Origin: Polynucleobacter necessarius
GTDB lineage: Bacteria > Pseudomonadota > Gammaproteobacteria > Burkholderiales > Burkholderiaceae
Assembly (NCBI RefSeq): GCF_900096755.1
Contig: NZ_LT615227.1
Coordinates: 1,602,539 to 1,666,538, forward strand
Direction of reading: 5' to 3'
DNA length: 64,000 bases
Shown here: positions 9,194-19,744 of the stretch, piece after piece
Numbering within the stretch: position 1 is the first letter of the stretch
Layout of the letters: every line of letters begins with the position of its first letter
The notes under the pieces: model-generated
Database searches by the model: none
What the model was told of the DNA's origin: nothing
Seen by the model: the letters and a program-made list of their open reading frames with translations, nothing else
Program-made: the position numbers and the translations under genes

Positions 9194-10828
9194 GCATTCG
9201 ACTGCAGTAGCACTCTGAATTCTTTTCTGGGATCGATATCCAGCTGCTAGACTTGCAGCAACGCCAAAGAGCACACCCATCATCAAGGCTTGGCCAAAAG
9301 CATTGAACTCAATTTCCATGACGTAACGCCCTAGCAGCCAAGCAGCTAGCCCTGACGCTAAGCCTGCCAGCACACCCGATATCAAGTCCACGACTAGCAG
9401 TTCAAAGCGAGAGATACTTGCCAGCACAGCTCGTGAAGCACCAACCGCTTTTAGCAATGCAGCATTTCGATAGCGCTGATCTTGAGTTGCCATCATAGCT
9501 GCCATCAGAACCAAGATTGCGGCTGATAGGGTTAGACCAAACAATAGGCCCAAGGCGGCAGATAATTTATTCAGCACATCCTGTATTTGGCCCAAAGAAG
9601 CAGAAACATCCACCACCGTTAAGTTTGGATAGTCCTGGCTAAGTTGAAAATCCAAAGAGCCCACGCTTGGAGCTTGATAGCAGGAAGTGATCCACGATTG
9701 CGGCAACGAGCTCAGTTGAGCAGGCGGCATGATGACAAAGAAATTCACTCGCATTGAGCCCCAATCCAATTTACGCAATGAAGTAATGGGTGCAGTGATC
9801 GATTCGCCTGCCACCTCAAAAGTTAGCGTATCGCCCAGCTTGAGCTTCAAGGTTTTGGCGATTCCCGTTTCCATGGAAATTTGCGGTGCATCACCCTTAA
9901 TCCACTCACCAGCAAGCAGGCGATTACCCGCTGGCAATTGATCCGTATAGGAGAGATTGAATTCTCTATCCACTAGACGGCGGGCATTGTCTTCGGCAAA
10001 ATCGTTTGGCAAAACGTCACGCTCATTAATGGCGGTAAGGCGGCCGCGAACCATGGGATAAAAAGTAGGCGTTGATACTCCAGCATCCACCCTCTAGAGT
10101 CTTCAAGATTTTCTGCTTTTGATCACCTTGGACATTAATCATGAAGCGATTGGGGCTATCAACAGGAATACTTCCTTGCCAGGTACTCAACAAGTCCTGA
10201 CGCAACAACAAAATGATCACCAAAGCCATCAAAGCAATTCCTAAGGCTGTAATTTGCATGACGGCATAACCGGATTGCCTAGCTTGAGCAATGATGGCAA
10301 AGTTACTAGTACGCCAACGTGAAAGCAACAACAAACAAACCCAAGCAGTAGATGCAAATAGGACTATGGCCCCACTAAAACTTAAACCAGTCCAAAGTGC
10401 CAACCTCCAGTCACGAGCAGCAATGCCAATTAATGCCGCACAGGTAATAAAAGCCATTAATACCAACCAAGCTTTTGCAGTTTGAAAAGAGGCGAATTCC
10501 TTACGAATAAGGCGGATCGGCGAAACCTTAATTAAACCCAATAAAGAAGGTCCTGCAAAGCCTAGCAACAGAGTCCATGCAAAGAGAACGCTCCACAATG
10601 CAGGCGCAGGTGAAATGATTGGTAAATTCGCAATCAGTAATCCGCCTAAGAGCACTATCAATAGATGTTGGACTAAGTAGCCCAATAGCAATCTAAAGAT
10701 GGCCGATATCAGATCATCCGACCCAGCTAGAAGAAGTCGATAAGTCGCCCTTACTTCCCAATCCAATTAAACCTGTAGCCGGCAAATCTTCTAAGGACAT
10801 CATTGCGCGTGGGGCAAAGTTCATAAAA
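9176..10828 (-). pseudogene. FtsX-type ABC transporter permease (YbbP-like), 5'-deleted and frameshifted
   Basis: C-terminal part of a large MacB/FtsX-type permease. One frame (9176-10090) has the periplasmic core and three final TM helices, ending AVECLRESY. An upstream frame (10026-10766) has four or more TM helices. A shorter third frame (to about 10828) reads MNFAPRAMMSLEDLPATGLI, a segment typical of the periplasmic domain before the second membrane block. The frames join at about 10075-10090 and about 10750-10765, so there are at least two indels. Roughly the first third of the gene is missing and the frame runs straight into an mlaF-like start. The intact protein would help extract or move lipids or lipoproteins across the inner membrane. 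Confidence 0.82.
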
Positions 10829-10958
10829 TCACAAAGATCTCGCCGTTATTCACTGTGAAGTTGAGATCCTTCATCAGTACATTGGATCCATACCCTACGG
10901 TAAGATTTTTTACATCAATGGCGCATGTGCTTGCTGGAGTGGTAACTGGTGTATTCAT
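10821..10958 (-). pseudogene. mlaF-like ABC ATPase, N-terminal remnant
   Basis: ATG 10958 overlaps the stop of the mlaE-like gene (TGATG), as in intact mlaE-mlaF pairs. Forty-five codons remain, including the typical ABC start (AIDVKNLTVGYGSNVLMKDL and NNGEIFVIL). The reading stops exactly where the Walker A motif should follow. The next bases belong to the FtsX-type permease. This is a deletion junction at about 10821-10828 that removed most of mlaF, the start of the permease gene and whatever lay between. No ATP-binding residues remain. Confidence 0.85.
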
Positions 10959-12131
10959 CAGAAACCCGTCTTGTAGGAAATAACGGCGAAGATGCCGTCA
11001 ACAATCACAATCATCACAATACTGCTAACCACAGCACGGGTTGCAGAGATACCTACGGCAGCTGCCCCGGTTCCTGTCTGCATACCCCTCAAGCATCCCA
11101 TCGCCGAAACAACGACACCAAACATCGTCGCCTTTACTAAACCGGAAAGCACGTCTTCCACATCAACCGCACTAATCATGCCGTTGTAAAAGTTAATAAA
11201 TGGAATGCCATAAATTAACATCGTTAGCATCGATGCGATAACGCTCACGATGTCTGCAAAAAGAGTTAAGATGGGCGCAACCAAAATGCCGGCCAACACC
11301 CTTGGCACCACCAAGAATCGAATCGGACTAAGGCCGCCGGGTTACCAAGGCATCCACTTCGCTGTTGACTGTCATCGTGCCAATTTCTGCAGCAAACGCA
11401 GCGGATGAACGGTCAGCCAATAAGATGGCGGTGATTAAAGGGCCCATCTCACGAACAATCCCAAGTGCTGCCAGGGGGCCTACAAAGGTGGTTGCCCCAA
11501 ACTGCTTCATGCCAATAGCCGCCTGAAAGGACAGAATCACACCGATCAAAAAGGAAACCAAACCAATGATTGGTAAGGCTGCAATCCCCGCCTCTACTGC
11601 GGCATTCACAAAATCACCCCAACGCACTTGTTTAATGTGACGAATAGACCAAACTAAGTCTGCTGCTAGATGCCCCGTAAATGTGATTAAGCCTTTGGCA
11701 TCATCTAATAGATTTTGCGTAGCCATACCAGCGCTGACCACAAAACTTCTTTTGGGCTTTTCTACTGGAGCCGGGAATAAATTTGCAATCGGATCAAATT
11801 CTTTAAGCAATGGCTGATAGCGAGTATCAAGGCCCTGCACTTCAAATTTAGCGCCAGCCTTTTGCTGCGCCTCCTGAACGCCGATCAAGAATGCAATGCC
11901 GGCACCATCTAAAGAAGCAACTTGAGATGCATCAAAAACTAATGATTTACTTTTTGGGTCGCCTTGCTTTAACCAGGCATCTTGCGATTCACGAATGTGA
12001 GACCACGTGCCACCCAATGAATAGACATTTACGGTCCCGCTCAGAGTCACTTTTGCAGTCGCGTTGTCTGGCTGGGACCAAACCGCAACCGGGGACTCTG
12101 AAACAGGGGAAATGGCTGTAGAAATACTCAT
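10958..12131 (-). pseudogene. STAS-MlaE lipid transport permease, frameshifted
   Basis: The first frame starts at ATG 12131. It has a STAS-like domain of about 110 residues (KSKSLVFDASQVASLDGAG), then an MlaE permease domain with TM helices, up to NSEVDALVT. The rest continues in another frame (10958-11314; LSPIRFLVVPRVLAGILVAP to the end DGIFAVISYKTGF). The shift is at about 11325-11338 and looks like one extra base in the CCCGGCGG stretch. The family moves phospholipid between outer and inner membrane together with an MlaF ATPase. Here that partner is also destroyed, so the transporter is almost certainly lost. Confidence 0.88.
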
Positions 12132-12181
12132 AGACAAACTATAAGGGCTCTGTGTGAAAGATATAAAAAACGCCAAAAAAG

Positions 12182-12210
12182 AAAAAGGGCCTAGTTTTTC
12201 AACTAGGCCC
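12182..12210 (-). terminator. rho-independent terminator behind tRNA-Arg
   Basis: Perfect 10-bp stem GGGCCTAGTT (12187-12196) / AACTAGGCCC (12201-12210) with a 4-base loop. On the minus strand it is followed by TTTTTCTTTTTT. It lies 10 bases after the tRNA 3' end and separates it from the mlaE-like pseudogene. Confidence 0.9.
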
Positions 12211-12219
12211 TGTATGAGA

Positions 12220-12296
12220 TGGTGCGGCTGGCAGGAATTGAACCCACGACCCCTTGGTTCGTAGCCAAGTACTCTATCCAGCTGAGCTACAGCCGC
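12220..12296 (-). tRNA. tRNA-Arg (anticodon ACG)
   Basis: 77 bases including encoded CCA (plus 12220-12222). The acceptor stem GCGGCTG (plus 12290-12296 read in reverse) pairs with CAGCCGC. The anticodon arm CTTGG-CTACGAA-CCAAG gives anticodon ACG, read as ICG. The T-arm carries GGTTCAATTC. All arms pair, so it appears functional. Confidence 0.97.
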
Positions 12297-12314
12297 AACA
12301 GTCATAATTATGCC

Positions 12315-12820
12315 ATGGAAGAGAAGAACTACATCACACCCGCTGGTCACGAACGCATCAAAAGTGAGCTCCTACAGCTCCTAAACCTTGATCGGCCCGA
12401 GGTTGTAAAGGTGGCTCACTGGGCAGCCAGCAACGGCGACCCGACCGCTCTAAAAATGGCGACTATATCTATGGAAAAAAGCGCCTTCGGGAGATAGATC
12501 GGCGGATTCGCTTCCTCAATAAACGCCTGGAATTTGCTGTGGTTGTCGATAATTCAGCCCGAAAATCCGGGGGATCTGATGCCGACCAGGTCTTCTTTGG
12601 CGCTACCGTCACCTACACCCCGCTGGACGGCCCAGAGAGCGGAAAAGAGACCAGCATCACTATTGTTGGCGTGGATGAAGTGGATCTCGACAAAGGACAT
12701 GTCAGTTGGGTATCACCCATTACCAAGGCATTGATCAAAGCAAGAATTGGTGACTGCGTATTTATCCAAACGCCAACCGGCCCTTGTGAAATTGAAATCC
12801 TAGACGTTCAATATCTGTAG
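12315..12820 (+). pseudogene. greB: transcription elongation factor GreB, frameshifted
   Basis: GreB rescues backtracked RNA polymerase by stimulating transcript cleavage. The first frame (ATG 12315) gives EKNYITPAGHERIKSELL to about codon 42. The second frame gives NGDYIYGKKRLREIDRRIRF through the C-terminal domain to the stop at 12820. The break is a tandem duplication CGACC CGACC (12437-12446). Removing one copy restores 167 codons, a normal length. In the restored frame the coiled-coil tip reads DRSKN where GreB proteins have DRSEN. The catalytic Glu is replaced by Lys (AAA at 12452-12454). The gene is therefore damaged in two independent ways. Confidence 0.92.
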
Positions 12821-12854
12821 GGTTTGCGTATTTTTAGCTTGATTTTAGTTTTTA

Positions 12855-15222
12855 CTAGGTAGCTCTAGTACGCGTAACGCGCATCACATCTGGATTGGTA
12901 CGCAGACTACGCATTACCTTAGAGAGATGCAAACGATCGTAGACCTGAATGGTAAATCGAATCGTGACTGAATCTTCTTTAAAACGGTCATCCATCGATA
13001 CATTCATGATGTTGGGGTCTGCCGAAGTGACGCTGCTAGCAACGCGTGCCAATACACCCTTACCCTGACGGGTATCGATTGCAAGATCCACCTCGAACTC
13101 GCGATTAACATCTTTGCCCCACTCGACCTCGACCCACTTGTCATTATCTTTAGAAAGCATGCGCAAAGCGATTGGGCAATCATTGGTGTGAACCTGCAGT
13201 CCCTCGCCCTTACCTAAATAGCCGATGATGTTGTCGCCAGGGATGGGATGACAGCAGCTCTGAAAGTGGATGGAGTTCCCTTCGCAGCCATCCACCAGAA
13301 TGGCTTGACGCTGATGGTGATTCATCTCCTGATTAGGCGCCACCCAGTCAGCCGCACCAAGGCGCATTTGCTCTGAGCCGCCCTCATCGTCAATCAAAAT
13401 CTTAAGACGAATTGCCAACTCTTGAGGCGAGTGACGACCTAAAGCAATATTGACGCAAGCTTCTTCGCGAGTTTTATCGCCCGTCCAGTGCATCAGCTTT
13501 TCCCAAATCTCTGGGGTCAATAGCGCCGCATCAACCCCTTGTTGGCGTAGGCCGTTGACCAAGAGTCTTTCGCCTAATTGGAGAGACTCTGAATAATGTT
13601 TTGTTTTTAATGAGTGGCGAATTGAGGCACGCGCTTTACCGGTGCGTACAAATGCTAACCAACCTGGATTCGGTTGTGAGCTAGCTGAGGTAATCACCTC
13701 AATAATGTCGCTGTTTTTTAGCTCACTGCGTAATGGCAACTGCAAGCCGTTAATTTTGACGGCGACACAGGTATTTCCGAGGTCACTATGAATGGAGTAA
13801 GCAAAGTCTAGAGCGGTAGCACCTCTTGGTAGAGCGCGAATTTGTCCAGTTGGCGTAAACACATATACCGCATCCGGGAACAAATCAATCTTCACATGCT
13901 CCAAGAACTCCTGAGAGTCGCCGCTACTATCCTGAATATCGATCAAAGATTGCAACCACTGATGAGCGCGGTTTTGCACCTCACTCATATCAGGAGAACC
14001 ATCCTTATAAGCCCAGTGAGCCGCTACACCCGCCTCCGCGACCGCATGCATATCGGTTGTACGGATTTGAAACTCCACAGGAACGCCAGAAGGCCCCAAC
14101 AAGGTGGTGTGCAATGACTGATAGCCATTGAGCTTAGGGATAGCAATGTAATCCTTAAACTTGCTTCCTAGAGCGCGATAGATAGCACTCATCAATACTG
14201 CCGACCGTTACACGGAATGCATATACATCAAGCACCTGAGAAAAACTGAGATGCTTATTGCGCATTTTGGTGTAAATGCTGAATAAGGTTTTTTCACGTC
14301 CGCGCAAATCAACATCGAGGTTGGCTTTTGCAAAAGCCATACGTGAGGCTTGCAAAATCTTTTCGACCATCTCCTTGCGATTGCCACGCGCCCGTTTAAC
14401 AGCGCTTTCGATAACCCGAAAACGCATGGGCATGGAATAGCGAAAGCTCAGATCTTGTAAGTCGCGATAAATAACGTTAAGGCCAAAACGATGGGCGATG
14501 GGTGCGTAGATCTCAATTGTTTCAGCAGCTACCCTACGGCGCTTGGCCATGGGTACGGCATCCAAGGTGCGCATATTGTGCGTGCGATCAGCCAGCTTGA
14601 CCAAAATAACCCGCACGTCACGGGCCATTGCCATAAACATCTTGCGAAAGCTCTCTGCTTGCGCCTCTGCATGACTCTGAAACTCTAATTTATCAAGCTT
14701 AGTAAGGCCCTCAACGAGCTCAGCGACCTTGGTGCCAAACTTCTCTACTAAATCGGCTTTGGTGCAGCCCGTATCTTCAATCACGTCATGCAGCAATGCA
14801 GCCATGATCGATGGTGCGTCAAGACGCCAGGTGGCGCAGAGCTCAGCCACGGCTACAGGGTGAGTAATGTAAGGCTCGCCACTATGGCGATACTGACCCA
14901 GATGTGCAGCATCTGAGAACTGAAAAGCTTTTTTAACTTGCGCAATTTCTTCTGGCTTGAGATAGCTCAGTTTAGAAATCAAACCTTCAATAGAAACAAC
15001 TTGATGTTTTAAGGGTGTGCTCGGAGCCGAAGTGGGGCCGAACAAATGACGACTCGATTGCGCCAATAAAGACGCAATGATCGATTTTTTACCGCCTTGA
15101 GTATCTGAGTCTGATGGAGAGTCCAACAGATCTGCCTGGAGGGTTCCAAGCGAGGCCTCGGTGGACGAGACCCCTCCTACTACTAATTCCGATGTTTTGG
15201 TTGTTCCTAAAGGGAGCTCCAC
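12855..15222 (-). pseudogene. spoT: RelA/SpoT bifunctional (p)ppGpp synthetase/hydrolase, split by deletion
   Basis: The first frame (14155-15222, 355 aa) has the HD hydrolase domain with HDVIEDT and the start of the synthetase domain, ending DECY plus eight foreign residues. The second frame (12855-14195) continues with GSKFKDYIAIPKLNGYQSLH, then TGS and ACT regions to the C-terminus. Between DECY and GSKF only 13 bases remain (14169-14181) where related proteins have about 14 residues. A deletion of about 29 bases with a frame change is the simplest cause. The gene follows rpoZ by 15 bases, the normal spoT position. A hydrolase-only product of 355 residues could still be made. Confidence 0.85.
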
Positions 15223-15237
15223 ACCGGAACTCCTAAA

Positions 15238-15441
15238 TTACAAAGGAACTTTGGTCAACATGTCACGGTCAGTCACGCCAGCTGCAACTTCACGTAAGGC
15301 AACTACAGTGGCTTTGTCTCTTGACTCAACGCGTGGAGAGTGACCTTGAACTAATTGGCGAGCGCGATAAGTCGCAGCCAAAACTAATTCAAAACGATTT
15401 GGGATGGTTTTAAGGCAATCTTCTACAGTAATACGGGCCAT
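15238..15441 (-). CDS. rpoZ: RNA polymerase omega subunit
   Basis: 67 aa, beginning [20 protein letters not shown], the usual start of omega. Omega binds the C-terminal part of beta-prime, assists RNA polymerase assembly and takes part in ppGpp binding in proteobacteria. It lies between gmk (44 bases upstream) and spoT (15 bases downstream), a widespread order. Intact, although its downstream partner spoT is disrupted. Confidence 0.96.
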   Translation of the reverse strand: MARITVEDCLKTIPNRFELVLAATYRARQLVQGHSPRVESRDKATVVALREVAAGVTDRDMLTKVPL

Positions 15442-15485
15442 GCGGAACTCACTTAATTTAGCTTCAATACCTATAGGATAACTGA

Positions 15486-16124
15486 TTAGACCCCGAGTCG
15501 CTTTAAAAGGGCTGGGTTTCTAGCCATACTGGGCCCTGAGCGCAGGCGGCTGGAGGCCAAAATATGCTTCAGGTCTACCAAGGCCTGATCAAAGGAGTCA
15601 TTTACCACGATGTAATCAGCCTCATGGGCATGCAATAACTCTACATGGGCAGCCGCCAATCGGCGCTGAATCGTCGCCTCATCATCCTGACCACGTTTGC
15701 GTAGGCGCTCTTCTAAAGCCTCAATAGATGGCGGGAAAATAAAGGTCCATTGCACCGCTGGAATAATTTTGCGTATTTGTTGTGCGCCCTGCCAATCGAT
15801 CTCCAACATGACATCGCTACCTGCTTGCATTTGAGATTCGATCCAAGGTTTTGAAGTGCCATAAAAATGGCCGTGCACTTCTGCCCACTCCAAAAAGTAC
15901 CCTTGATCTCTTTCGCTAATAAACTCTTCTTTGCTAGCAAAGCGATAGTCCTTGCCATCTACTTCACCTGGTCTTGGCGCACGTGTAGTAGTGGATAAAG
16001 AAAGTTTGAGTCCAGCATCATCTTTTAGCAATGCACTCACTAGCGAAGATTTGCCTGCACCAGAAGGCGCAACAATCATCAACATGCTGCCTTGGTATGA
16101 GGGGGTCGAGATGGGGCTGGTCAT
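15486..16124 (-). CDS. gmk: guanylate kinase
   Basis: Phosphorylates GMP to GDP with ATP in the cytoplasm. P-loop APSGAGKSS is at about residues 19-27. The GMP-binding region [15 protein letters not shown] follows, with conserved Tyr and Glu in VHGHFYGT. At 212 aa it is normal. The first 13 residues before the conserved core vary, so the start (ATG 16124) is likely but not certain. It is 16 bases after yicC. Confidence 0.96.
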   Translation of the reverse strand: MTSPISTPSYQGSMLMIVAPSGAGKSSLVSALLKDDAGLKLSLSTTTRAPRPGEVDGKDYRFASKEEFISERDQGYFLEWAEVHGHFYGTSKPWIESQMQAGSDVMLEIDWQGAQQIRKIIPAVQWTFIFPPSIEALEERLRKRGQDDEATIQRRLAAAHVELLHAHEADYIVVNDSFDQALVDLKHILASSRLRSGPSMARNPALLKRLGV

Positions 16125-16140
16125 TTGTAAATTGTACGGA

Positions 16141-17070
16141 TTACTCTAAGTTTTGAACTTGTTCGCGCATCTGCTCAATTAATAGCTTGAGCTCAAGCGC
16201 TGCTTGAGTGCACTCTTCAGAAACAGATTTAGAGCTTAAGGTGTTAGCTTCACGATTGAGCTCTTGCATCAAAAAGTCTAAGCGCTTGCCTACAGGGCCT
16301 TTGCCAGCCAGCGCAGTATCTACTGCCTGTAGGTGGGTTTTGAGGCGCGCAAATTCTTCGGCAACATCAATACGTACCGCATAGAGAACAACCTCTTGAC
16401 GAATGCGCTCCATCAGTTCTGCGCCAGATTTAGCCTGCTCTTGTGCAGCCAACGCTTCCGATAAGCGCTCAGTCAGCTTTTCTTGATACTGGGCTACATA
16501 AACCGGTACCTTGGGTTCAATCGTTTTAACGATCTCCCACATTTTGGTAGTGATATTGGTCAGAACGCCAACCAAGGCCTTGCCTTCTGCATGACGGCTT
16601 TCCATCAAAGCAGCCAAAGCAGCGCGACCGGCCTCTACCGTTGCGCTCATCCAGCCCTCTTCTTCGCCTCTAGGCTCGGATACAACACCAGGCCAACGCA
16701 ATACTTCTGCAATGCTGAGTTCTTGAGCCTTTGGAAAGGCATCCTGGGCCTTTTCTTGCAAGGTATAAAGTGCGTCTAAGCGGTCTTTATTAATTGCACC
16801 GAGGGCATGCGGATTACTCCTGGCGGCACCAGCAGCCCCGCTGTTTACGCGCCAAGCAGCCCGAAACTCAACTTTGCCGCGAGAAAGGCTTTGTGTAGCC
16901 ATCTCACGCAAGGCAGGCTCGGCCCCACGACACTCGTCCGGAAGACGAAAGCCCAAATCCAGAAAGCGGCTGTTAACAGCCCGACATTCCACCTGCAGAT
17001 CAGCAACTACGCCCGCTCCTAGGGAGACTTGGCGAGAAGCGCTGCCATAACCAGTCATGCTCGATATCAT
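16141..17070 (-). CDS. yicC: YicC/YloC family endoribonuclease
   Basis: 309 aa with the family start MISSMTGYG and the YicC N-terminal domain, then the DUF1732 C-terminal domain (GKRLDFLMQELNREANTLSS, typical of the family, and the end QMREQVQNLE). The E. coli homologue has been linked to RNA cleavage and stationary-phase survival. It is usually next to gmk, as here. It is divergent from rph, with a 77-base shared promoter gap. Confidence 0.93.
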   Translation of the reverse strand: MISSMTGYGSASRQVSLGAGVVADLQVECRAVNSRFLDLGFRLPDECRGAEPALREMATQSLSRGKVEFRAAWRVNSGAAGAARSNPHALGAINKDRLDALYTLQEKAQDAFPKAQELSIAEVLRWPGVVSEPRGEEEGWMSATVEAGRAALAALMESRHAEGKALVGVLTNITTKMWEIVKTIEPKVPVYVAQYQEKLTERLSEALAAQEQAKSGAELMERIRQEVVLYAVRIDVAEEFARLKTHLQAVDTALAGKGPVGKRLDFLMQELNREANTLSSKSVSEECTQAALELKLLIEQMREQVQNLE

Positions 17071-17147
17071 ATGGACATTGTAGATTCTTTATAGACGCAC
17101 AGACCGAATTTCAGACCAATTGCAGCCCACCCTTTAGGACTTGACCC

Positions 17148-17897
17148 ATGAGCACCCAAACCAGCCCCTCTACAGCCAATATCAGCCGTCCTAGCGGTCG
17201 TAAACCAAAAGACTTAAGACCAGTCACTATTTCCAGGGCTTTTACCAAACATGCTGAAGGTTCTGTACTAATCGCGTTTGGCGATACCAAGGTGCTTTGT
17301 ACGGCGAGTATTTTGGAAAGGGTTCCGCCACATAAAAAAGGCTCAGGTGAAGGTTGGGTTACCGCGGAGTACGGCATGCTCCCCCGCTCTACCCACACTC
17401 GCAGTGATCGCGAAGCAGCCCGCGGCAAACAATCTGGTCGCACACAAGAAATTCAGCGTCTCATTGGCCGCTCTATGCGCAGTGTTTTTGATCTGAAGAT
17501 ATTGGGTGAGCGCACCATTCATTTGGATTGTGACGTTTTGCAAGCAGACGGCGGCACTCGCACAGCCTCTATTACGGGCGCCTATGTTGCGGCAAGAGAT
17601 GCAGTGAATCAATTACTCAAAAGTGGCACCCTAAAACAAGATCCAATTATTGATAGCGTTGCAGCAATTTCTGTTGGCATCTATCAAGGCACCCCTGTAT
17701 TAGATTTAGACTATCCGGAAGACTCTTCTTGCGATACCGATATGAATGTCGTTATGACTGGCAAAGGCGGCATCATTGAAGTTCAAGGAACAGCAGAAGG
17801 CGCAGCCTTCTCTAGAGCAGAACTGAATGCCTTGATTGATCTTGCCGAACAAGGTATTCATGAATTGACCCAGTTACAAATTGACGCATTCAAATAA
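17148..17897 (+). CDS. rph: ribonuclease PH
   Basis: Phosphorolytic 3'-5' exonuclease that trims tRNA 3' ends. 249 aa. After a Ser/Thr-rich N-terminal extension of about 17 residues the conserved core starts [12 protein letters not shown]. Typical motifs are [18 protein letters not shown] and [13 protein letters not shown], with [19 protein letters not shown] for phosphate and RNA binding. First gene of a rph-rdgB-hemW run on the plus strand. Intact. Confidence 0.96.
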   Translation: MSTQTSPSTANISRPSGRKPKDLRPVTISRAFTKHAEGSVLIAFGDTKVLCTASILERVPPHKKGSGEGWVTAEYGMLPRSTHTRSDREAARGKQSGRTQEIQRLIGRSMRSVFDLKILGERTIHLDCDVLQADGGTRTASITGAYVAARDAVNQLLKSGTLKQDPIIDSVAAISVGIYQGTPVLDLDYPEDSSCDTDMNVVMTGKGGIIEVQGTAEGAAFSRAELNALIDLAEQGIHELTQLQIDAFK

Positions 17898-17909
17898 CCG
17901 ATTCTATTG

Positions 17910-18500
17910 ATGCAGAAAATTGTTCTCGCCTCCAACAATGCTGGCAAGCTGAAGGAATTTCAGGCGCTTTTAGCCCCACTGAATTTTCAGGTCATCACGC
18001 AAGGTGAATTAGACATTCCGTCAGCCGAAGAGCCTCATTTAACTTTTGTAGAAAATGCCTTAGCCAAAGCACGTCATGCTAGCTCTGCTAGTGGCTTGCC
18101 CGCTCTGGCAGATGACTCCGGTATCTGCGCGCATGCCTTAGACGGAAAGCCAGGCGTGTTCTCTGCACGATTTGCAGGCGAGCCTGCAAACGATGGCGCA
18201 AATAATCAAAAGCTTGTTTCAGACTTAAATGGCCAAGCAGATCGGGGTGCGCATTATGTATGCGCCCTCGTCTTTGTAACTAGTGCAAATGATCCTGAGC
18301 CACTGATTGTGCAAACGCGCTGGCATGGGCAAATCATTGCGGAGCCCAAAGGGTCGAATGGTTTTGGCTACGACCCGCACTTCTATATTCCTGAGTTCAA
18401 TCTCACTGCAGCCCAACTGGATCCTGCGCAAAAGAATCTCATTAGCCATCGCGGCCAAGCTTTGCGAGAGCTTATTGTGCAATTGAAGTCACGCACTTAA
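17910..18500 (+). CDS. rdgB: dITP/XTP pyrophosphatase (RdgB/HAM1)
   Basis: Removes non-canonical purine NTPs (ITP, dITP, XTP). 196 aa from ATG 17910. A TTG three bases earlier is also in frame but less likely. Motifs: ASNNAGKLKEF (residues 7-17), LADDSGICAHAL with the metal-binding Asp pair, and FGYDPHFYIP. It lies 12 bases after rph and 11 bases before hemW, so it is in one operon. Confidence 0.95.
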   Translation: MQKIVLASNNAGKLKEFQALLAPLNFQVITQGELDIPSAEEPHLTFVENALAKARHASSASGLPALADDSGICAHALDGKPGVFSARFAGEPANDGANNQKLVSDLNGQADRGAHYVCALVFVTSANDPEPLIVQTRWHGQIIAEPKGSNGFGYDPHFYIPEFNLTAAQLDPAQKNLISHRGQALRELIVQLKSRT

Positions 18501-18511
18501 AGATTCTGATC

Positions 18512-19699
18512 GTGATTAACAGTAGCCCCAATACAGTCTCGCTCACCGCGTTGCCGCCACTGGCCCTGTACATTCACTTCCCATGGTGTGAAAAGAAGTG
18601 TCCATATTGTGATTTCAATTCTCATCAAATTAAAGACGGAGTTGGTAAAGCGGGGTTTGATGAGCAGCGCTATATCAAAGCACTCATTACAGATTTAGAA
18701 ACTGAGCTGCCCAATATTTGGGGTCGGCATGTCCACAGTATTTTTATTGGCGGCGGTACACCAAGCCTACTTTCACCAGAGGGTATGGATGAATTACTTT
18801 CCGCCATTCGCGCCAGAGTGACTTTAGAGCCTGATGCTGAAATTACGATGGAGGCAAACCCAGGCTCTGTAGAGACAGACAAGCTTGCGGGCTTTGCAAA
18901 GGCAGGCATTAACCGAATCTCCTTGGGTATTCAGAGCTTTCAAGATGAACAACTTAAGGCGCTGGGTCGTATCCATAATGGCGCCGAAGCAAAACGTGCG
19001 ATTGATATTGCCTTAAAACACTTTAAGTCGGTGAATTTGGACTTGATGTACGGCTTACCCAATCAAACTCTTGAGGCCGCTAAAGCCGATATAGAAACTG
19101 CGCTCTCCTTCAATACTCCACACCTGTCTTTTTATAACCTCACACTAGAACCCAATACTTACTTTGCCAACTTCCCACCCAAGCTACCAAGTGATGATGA
19201 GATTGATGCCATCTTTGAGCAAAACTTAGCCTTACTTGAGAAAGCTGGGTACAAACGTTATGAAGTTTCAGCGTATGCCAAAAAAGATCAAGAGTGCAAA
19301 CACAATCTCAACTACTGGCGCTTCGGAGATTACATTGGCATTGGCGCAGGTGCGCATGGGAAGATTTCTTTCCCCGGAAAAATTACCCGCCAGGTGCGGG
19401 AGCGCCATCCAGAGAACTATATGCAGGCGATGGAAACTCAAGGCAATGCCTTAATAGAATCCAAAGAAATAAACGCACAAGATCTCCCCTTTGAGTTCAT
19501 GCTCAATACCTTGCGACTAACTGATGGTGTCGACACCCATACCTTTAGCGAGCGTACGGGCCTACCTTTAAACGTTATCAGCAAAGGGATTGCTGAAGCC
19601 AGTAAAAAGGGATTGCTGGATGAAAACCCCCTTAAATTAAAGGCAACTGATCAGGGTTTACGCTACCTCAATAATCTCCAAGAGATATTTCTCGGTTAA
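18512..19699 (+). CDS. hemW: radical SAM family heme chaperone HemW
   Basis: 395 aa, GTG start. The CX3CX2C cluster motif is in FPWCEKKCPYCDFNSH (about residues 24-39), followed by GGGTPS and the HemW C-terminal domain. The motif separates it from HemN, which has extra N-terminal features. HemW is thought to carry heme to respiratory enzymes rather than act as coproporphyrinogen oxidase. Annotation as HemN would be a common error. Intact, last gene of the rph-rdgB-hemW run. Confidence 0.93.
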   Translation: MINSSPNTVSLTALPPLALYIHFPWCEKKCPYCDFNSHQIKDGVGKAGFDEQRYIKALITDLETELPNIWGRHVHSIFIGGGTPSLLSPEGMDELLSAIRARVTLEPDAEITMEANPGSVETDKLAGFAKAGINRISLGIQSFQDEQLKALGRIHNGAEAKRAIDIALKHFKSVNLDLMYGLPNQTLEAAKADIETALSFNTPHLSFYNLTLEPNTYFANFPPKLPSDDEIDAIFEQNLALLEKAGYKRYEVSAYAKKDQECKHNLNYWRFGDYIGIGAGAHGKISFPGKITRQVRERHPENYMQAMETQGNALIESKEINAQDLPFEFMLNTLRLTDGVDTHTFSERTGLPLNVISKGIAEASKKGLLDENPLKLKATDQGLRYLNNLQEIFLG

Positions 19700-19744
19700 A
19701 GTAAACCGCTTAATAAATATAACAATCCGCCTCGGAGACAATTC

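Noticed and set aside
12219..12314. N-terminal extension of greB or of the mlaE-like protein across the tRNA
   Set aside because: The open frames run through tRNA-Arg on both strands by chance. Better starts exist at 12315 (greB) and 12131 (mlaE-like).
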